Shown here: positions 60,089-64,000 of the stretch, in pieces
Position numbering within the stretch: the stretch's first letter is position 1
How the letters are laid out: each line of letters starts with the position of its first letter
Origin: Clostridium sp. K4410.MGS-306
GTDB taxonomy: Bacteria > Cyanobacteriota > Vampirovibrionia > Gastranaerophilales > Gastranaerophilaceae
NCBI GenBank assembly: GCA_000980375.1
Contig: LARD01000017.1
Span: forward strand, 1 to 64,000
Reading direction: 5' to 3'
DNA: 64,000 nt
Notes under the pieces: generated by a model
The model's input: only the letters and a program-made list of their open reading frames with translations
What the model was told of the DNA's origin: nothing
Databases searched by the model: none
Position numbers and translations under genes: made by a program

Positions 60089-60691
60089 TTGGATAGTTAT
60101 AATTTCTTAAAACCCTCAAATAAACTGGAAATAATTCTGGACAACAAAAGCTATTTTTGCACAATTTATTATGTGGAAAACGATAAGCTGACAGTCTTTT
60201 TTGACAAACAAACAGAGCTCCCTGAAAAAGAAATCGAAATAAATATTTACGCTCAAGACGGCGTATACAATGCAACAAGCAGAATTTTATCGAGCAATTA
60301 CCTGAACGAAACAACATTTTACATGCTCTCTTTTCCGTCCAATATCAAACACTCTCAAAGACGTGAATATTTAAGAGCAGACATAGAAACAGATTTTGCT
60401 ATGACAGTTGAATTCGAAGGCACACAGGTGGATAGAATCATAGCAACAACAAAAAACATTTGCGCAAAAGGGCTGGCCTTTATCTCGGACAAACAAATGA
60501 ACGCATACACAAAACTGGATATCGAGCTTTTCCTTGCGGGCAAACAAATCAACACACATGCCGAGCTGGTTTATTCTAACCCGATAAGAATTAACAACTC
60601 TTTTAAATTCCTTACGGCTGTGACGTTTACGGACATTTCAAAAGAAGAAATGAACTTTATAACGCTGCAATGTATGAAATATAAAGGATAA
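60089..60691 (+). CDS. PilZ-domain protein
   Basis: 200 residues from TTG 60089 with a GGGAG SD. The N-terminal half is a PilZN-like beta domain. The PilZ motif is QRREYLRADIE (RxxxR) and TKNICAKGLAFIS (second motif with D/N-x-S-x-x-G in relaxed form). It is a second c-di-GMP receptor candidate, with the same layout as the one at 11254. The target is unknown; the next gene, 4 bp on, encodes a membrane protein that may be its partner. Confidence 0.78.
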   Translation: MDSYNFLKPSNKLEIILDNKSYFCTIYYVENDKLTVFFDKQTELPEKEIEINIYAQDGVYNATSRILSSNYLNETTFYMLSFPSNIKHSQRREYLRADIETDFAMTVEFEGTQVDRIIATTKNICAKGLAFISDKQMNAYTKLDIELFLAGKQINTHAELVYSNPIRINNSFKFLTAVTFTDISKEEMNFITLQCMKYKG

Positions 60692-60694
60692 TTA

Positions 60695-61120
60695 ATGGAC
60701 AAATACGGATTTCCTATTGTTTTATTTTTAATCATCTTCGGTCTTTATTCACTTTTCAAACCTACTGTTTATAACACATACGTAGACCAGGACTACCTTA
60801 AAAGCTTGAGAACATGCAAAACGCATGTTTCAAAAGGCAAGCTGCCGCAGCCAAACAATATCAGCTCAATGAGTATTGTAAGAGGGCCAAAACAGGGAAA
60901 ATGCGTTATACAAACTATTAACGAGTTTAGCAAAGAAAAGCTCTCTTATGTGTGCTCACTTAACAAATATCAGCTTGCAGACTATATAAAAGTGAGAGAA
61001 AGCCGTGTGTTTACAATGCAAGGATATAACGATACAATACTGCTCAAAAAATTTATAAAAGAAGGTGCCTGCAAAACCTACAAATTTGAAGATAATAAAT
61101 GGGTAGTAACAAGCAAATAG
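60695..61120 (+). CDS. Hypothetical protein with N-terminal membrane anchor
   Basis: 141 residues. Residues 5-22 are hydrophobic (FPIVLFLIIFGLYSLF), with the rest outside: mixed, with Cys residues at about 40, 72, 89 and 129 that could form disulfides. Cotranscribed with the PilZ gene. No family recognised. Confidence 0.65.
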   Translation: MDKYGFPIVLFLIIFGLYSLFKPTVYNTYVDQDYLKSLRTCKTHVSKGKLPQPNNISSMSIVRGPKQGKCVIQTINEFSKEKLSYVCSLNKYQLADYIKVRESRVFTMQGYNDTILLKKFIKEGACKTYKFEDNKWVVTSK

Positions 61121-61140
61121 ATTTTTTTACAAACGCAATA

Positions 61141-61182
61141 AAAAAGCTCCTTAATCAATTTGAAAATTTTAAGGAGCTTTTT
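61141..61182. terminator. Terminator of the PilZ operon
   Basis: A 14-bp perfect stem AAAAAGCTCCTTAA / TTAAGGAGCTTTTT with a 14-base loop. It can also serve the HEAT gene on the other strand. Confidence 0.9.
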
Positions 61183-61220
61183 AAATTTTGGTTTATGTCA
61201 GTAACAACATTTTCCTAAAA

Positions 61221-62075
61221 CTAGGCATTTGCTGTTTTCTTTTGAGGAGCAGCACCGGGGATAGCCTGCCAGTTAGCTGCCATGATTTTTTTGAATGATT
61301 TCAAAGCTGTATCTTCGAGTTCGCCCAGCTCGTCTGCTGCCATGATGAGTTCTCTCAAAGGCATAAGAGCTCTTTGGTCTCTCAATACACCAAGCGCAGC
61401 TGCTGCACCTGCTCTAACAAGGTCATTTTCTTTTTTGTTTTGCATAACTTCAATCAAAGCCGGAACAGCTTTTTTGTCGCTCAATTTGCCAAGTGAAGTT
61501 ACAGCATATATTCTGACATTTACCCATTCATCTTTCAGCATAGTGATAATTTTATCAACTGCTTTAGGGTTTCCGATTTCACCCAGTGCTCTTGTAGCGT
61601 CGCATCTTACGTTAACTTTTTCATGGTCTAAAGATTCCATCAAAGCATCTGTAGCAACGTCGCCGATTTCGATTAAAGCATCTGTAGCAGTGATACAAAC
61701 TTGAGGGTTTTCATCGTTAAGTGCTTCAACAAGCGGTTCTACAACTTCTTTGCCGCCCAAACGTCCTAATGCACGAGCAGCACGGACACGAACGTCAACG
61801 TTTCTATCTTCTCTCAAGGATTCGATAAGAGGAATTGTAGCATTTACATCGCCTAATTCGCCCAATGCTCTTGCAGCATACAAACGAACAGAGCCGTTTT
61901 TATCATTTTTTAATACGTCAATAAGCGGTTCAACTGCCTGTGAATCACCTATTTCTCCAAGAATACGAGCTGCATTATATCTGACTTTTTCAGAATTGCT
62001 TGTTCTTAAATCATTGAGCAATTCGTCAAATGATTTTTTTGCTTGTTTTTTTCTTGAGTTCACACTAATTGTCAT
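61221..62075 (-). CDS. HEAT-repeat (PBS-lyase-like) protein
   Basis: 284 residues with about seven repeats of 31, each like VRYNAARILGEIGDSQAVEPLIDVL. These are the EZ-type HEAT repeats of phycobilin lyases and related scaffold proteins, common in cyanobacteria. There are no bilin-lyase catalytic residues I can point to, so a scaffold role is more likely. SD GGAGG precedes the ATG. Single gene. Confidence 0.88.
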   Translation of the reverse strand: MTISVNSRKKQAKKSFDELLNDLRTSNSEKVRYNAARILGEIGDSQAVEPLIDVLKNDKNGSVRLYAARALGELGDVNATIPLIESLREDRNVDVRVRAARALGRLGGKEVVEPLVEALNDENPQVCITATDALIEIGDVATDALMESLDHEKVNVRCDATRALGEIGNPKAVDKIITMLKDEWVNVRIYAVTSLGKLSDKKAVPALIEVMQNKKENDLVRAGAAAALGVLRDQRALMPLRELIMAADELGELEDTALKSFKKIMAANWQAIPGAAPQKKTANA

Positions 62076-62422
62076 GTCTTTCCTCCGACATTACCTACTA
62101 AAATATTTCCTACATTTATATTAAAAACAGTGGTTTAAAATTAATTGACTTTTTAGCATATTTTGTTAACAATATCTTTACATATCTTAAATAAGGGTAA
62201 AGAGAACACTTAATTCTTCTCTGTTTTTCTATTATAACATTTTTTTGGGGTTAGGGAATACATCTTAAGTCTAATTACTACAATAAATGTAAATTGTTTT
62301 TTTAATATTAGAGTTGTTTATTTAAAATTAATACGAAATTAACGCACAATTTTGTAACAAAATATTAACAAAATTGAAAACTCATATTTTTGTGTACTGT
62401 TTGCCAAACTTAAGACTAAAAA
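62076..62422. other. AT-rich intergenic region, no gene seen
   Basis: 347 bases, very AT-rich, with no ORF of note and no strong hairpin. It contains the leader and promoter of the HEAT gene on its left. A weak AGAGAA / TTCTCT repeat near 62200-62222 is all I see beyond that. Confidence 0.5.
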
Positions 62423-62887
62423 TTACCATCCCTTTTTGCCTTCGAGCCAGTCAAGAATCTTTATAAACAACATGCCCAGAAACGCACCGAGGAAAAAGCC
62501 GTCTATTAGTCTTATAAAATCGTTTGTAACAAACAGATTAAAATACTCTGCGACAATCTCGCCAAAAGCAAGTGTACCTATGATAATAAAAATTATCTTG
62601 TCCATTTTGAACTTGTGAAGATAAGTATACAAAATGATTGCAGCACTGATATAAGAACCTATGCAGCGCGCACAAATTCCGATTGGATGGTGCAAAATAG
62701 TAAAAATATTCGTGCCATGCATTTTACACAGCCTGTGCAAAAAGTCATACAAAACATTGGCAGCAGGAGCAAAATTTGAATGCGCAAGAACAGGCGCAAG
62801 AAAAGCACACGCTATGACAACGACGCAAAACATACACGCCATGCCAACCAGTGCATTTTTAAAACTCCACTTTAAAATGTTACTCAT
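62423..62887 (-). CDS. DUF2085-family membrane protein
   Basis: 154 residues with about four membrane helices. HRLCKMHG and IGICARCIGSY hold the conserved Cys/His residues of DUF2085 (CHxxPxRSF-like then CaRCtG). Its role is unknown in any organism I know of. The ATG is seven bases after TATAAT (62900-62895) with no SD, another leaderless case. Confidence 0.72.
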   Translation of the reverse strand: MSNILKWSFKNALVGMACMFCVVVIACAFLAPVLAHSNFAPAANVLYDFLHRLCKMHGTNIFTILHHPIGICARCIGSYISAAIILYTYLHKFKMDKIIFIIIGTLAFGEIVAEYFNLFVTNDFIRLIDGFFLGAFLGMLFIKILDWLEGKKGW

Positions 62888-62919
62888 AGAAATTATTATA
62901 AAACAAATTCACAAAAAAA

Positions 62920-63684
62920 CTACATCCAGCCGTTTCTTATGCATTCTTGTATAAAGCTTTCTGTTTTTTCGTTTATTTCGGCTTTTTTGGCAGGGTCAAC
63001 AGCACACTCGGGGTCAATAAGGTAAATCTTTCCGTCCTTGTCTTTGCCTATTTGCCCCTCGTACAAGTCGTTTGCAATATAACCTTTTGAGAGAATCTTT
63101 TTTTCCATAAGGTCAACATCGTGCTGTGTTACACCTTTTTTTGAGTATTTTTTTTGGATGTAATAAAAATATTGTTTTTTTATTGTACCCTTTTTGAGCA
63201 CCTGTGCGTCAAAGTCTTCTGTTTTGTTTCTCATTGCAAAATGGTCGTCTGTGCACAATTTCACGATGTTTCCGTCTTGGTTTTCCAGCGCAAGCGCACT
63301 GTAGCCGCTTCCAAGAAAACCGGTAAATTTCATATTTTTAAATCTCATCTCAAACGATTCTTTAAACTCGTTGAGCGTAAACCCGCTTTTTACAACCCCG
63401 TATCTGCAAAGGTGGTATTTATCATCAGCCTTTTGAACAGTATCAAGAGCCTGAGCAAGTGTCAGCGGTTTTTTAAATCTTAATTCTTCAAAGCTGTTGT
63501 CTTTCAAATAGCTTACTGTGCCAAATTCAGTAGGCCTTTTTAATGTATTTTGCGGCACAAAAATATCTGATTCTAAATTCTTTATCCCCGAAAACTCAGA
63601 TGATTGAATATTCTCAGCCGAAGTTTTGCCCCTAAAAACAGGGCGTCTGATAGAAGCATTGAAAAAATTACTTACAAGATACAT
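62920..63684 (-). CDS. Kinase-like protein of unknown family (paralog of 40947-41711)
   Basis: 254 residues from ATG 63684, the same length as the paralog; TTG codons at 63705 and 63702 are alternatives. N-terminus ends RRPVFRGK. The core order is FLGSGYSALALENQDGNIVKL (K142 in this numbering), a DDHF block, FDAQVLKKG, YYIQKKY, and KIYLIDPECAVDP with D224. These match the other copy in order and spacing, and look like Gly-loop, Lys, hinge and metal Asp. It lies 32 bp after the decarboxylase gene. Function unknown. Confidence 0.6.
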   Translation of the reverse strand: MYLVSNFFNASIRRPVFRGKTSAENIQSSEFSGIKNLESDIFVPQNTLKRPTEFGTVSYLKDNSFEELRFKKPLTLAQALDTVQKADDKYHLCRYGVVKSGFTLNEFKESFEMRFKNMKFTGFLGSGYSALALENQDGNIVKLCTDDHFAMRNKTEDFDAQVLKKGTIKKQYFYYIQKKYSKKGVTQHDVDLMEKKILSKGYIANDLYEGQIGKDKDGKIYLIDPECAVDPAKKAEINEKTESFIQECIRNGWM

Positions 63685-63716
63685 ATTCACATAACGTACC
63701 AACAAAAATATTTTTG

Positions 63717-64000
63717 CTATTTTTTGATTACTTCAAGATATTTGTATTCATTCAAATAAGGCATGTGCTCCTGTGTAATCAATTCGCCCGGAAGCAAAAT
63801 CGAAATACCCGGAGGACACTCTGCAATAACCTCTGCCGAAATTCTGCCAACAGCTTGTTCTTTTGAGATAGTTTCTTTTTCGCTGTAGTATGCTTCTCTG
63901 GGGTTCATCACTATCTGCGGGGTAAGCATGGGCATGTGTTTTCTGTTTTCTATGTAATAAATATCAGAATACTGTGCATGCGCGATTTTTTCAAAAGCAT
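63717..64000 (-). CDS. Orn/Lys/Arg decarboxylase, C-terminal fragment (gene continues off right edge)
   Basis: About 94 residues are seen before the stop; the frame stays open to the edge. MLTPQIVMNPREAYYSEKE and AVGRISAEVIAECPPGISILLPGE match the C-terminal domain of the PLP-dependent ornithine/lysine/arginine decarboxylases (SpeA/LdcC type). The PLP site is outside the window. Which amino acid it uses cannot be told. The kinase-like gene follows it closely. Confidence 0.85.
   Translation of the reverse strand, partial: AFEKIAHAQYSDIYYIENRKHMPMLTPQIVMNPREAYYSEKETISKEQAVGRISAEVIAECPPGISILLPGELITQEHMPYLNEYKYLEVIKK

Overview
This window is ordinary bacterial chromosome: AT-rich, densely packed, on both strands, with no rRNA, CRISPR array, insertion sequence or prophage that I can see. 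The best fit is a gut-type non-photosynthetic cyanobacterial relative (Melainabacteria/Vampirovibrionia, order Gastranaerophilales). This is an inference from gene content and style: FlhA and other flagellar genes, a PBS-lyase-type HEAT protein, Kdo genes implying an outer membrane, the MEP pathway (dxr), pilins with an 'AFSLAEALITL' N-terminus, and many lineage-restricted small proteins. No marker here proves the taxon.

Layout. 1-6.6 kb: a membrane-anchored SGNH-like protein running off the left edge, an XRE regulator, a degenerate receiver, a CoA-disulfide-reductase-type flavoprotein, an RHH regulator, then murT and folC head to head. 6.7-14.0 kb: a LuxR-type response regulator, then a minus-strand signalling/flagellar operon reading flhA, PilZ protein, small membrane protein, histidine kinase, HD-GYP regulator, small protein, receiver protein. 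14.1-21.8 kb: metallo-beta-lactamase hydrolase, an Hcp-like protein that has lost its metal ligands, a tandem M16 peptidase, an Fmt-like formyltransferase, a YvyF-like zinc-ribbon protein and a Thr-Thr-Tyr tRNA cluster. 21.8-33 kb: MFS exporter, GNAT, HxlR regulator, two glycosyltransferases, an EF-hand helical-repeat protein, a LexA-UmuC SOS pair and a glycine-rich prepilin. 33-46 kb: housekeeping (pyk, fabI, dxr, pheS, uppS, rdgB, kdsC-kdsD) mixed with small lineage-specific proteins. 46-64 kb: a candidate type I toxin/antisense module, leuS, a phosphohexomutase, an orphan sugar-type permease, tilS-hpt, an acyltransferase, mgtC-TPR, oppB-oppC, a leuA-type gene, a PilZ protein, a HEAT protein, a DUF2085 membrane protein, a kinase-like protein and the end of an Orn/Lys/Arg decarboxylase.

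How it fits together. Envelope and motility functions dominate: Kdo and undecaprenyl pathways, MurT, acyltransferase, flagellar export, PilZ and HD-GYP proteins for c-di-GMP control, and a pilin. Two themes cut across the window. First, about ten genes carry a -10 box exactly 6-7 bases before the start codon and no Shine-Dalgarno, so they should give leaderless mRNAs; many other genes, and most operon-internal ones, have a recognisable SD. Second, there are families I cannot name: two 254-residue kinase-like paralogs, several proteins with an N-terminal Asn-rich segment ending in a P-x-F-K/R-type motif, and paired small helical proteins around pheS.

The most notable candidate system is at 46.2-46.5 kb: a 24-residue hydrophobic peptide gene with a strong but self-sequestered SD, fully overlapped by an antisense RNA unit with its own promoter and terminator. 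This is the architecture of a type I toxin-antitoxin pair. It rests on sequence reading only.
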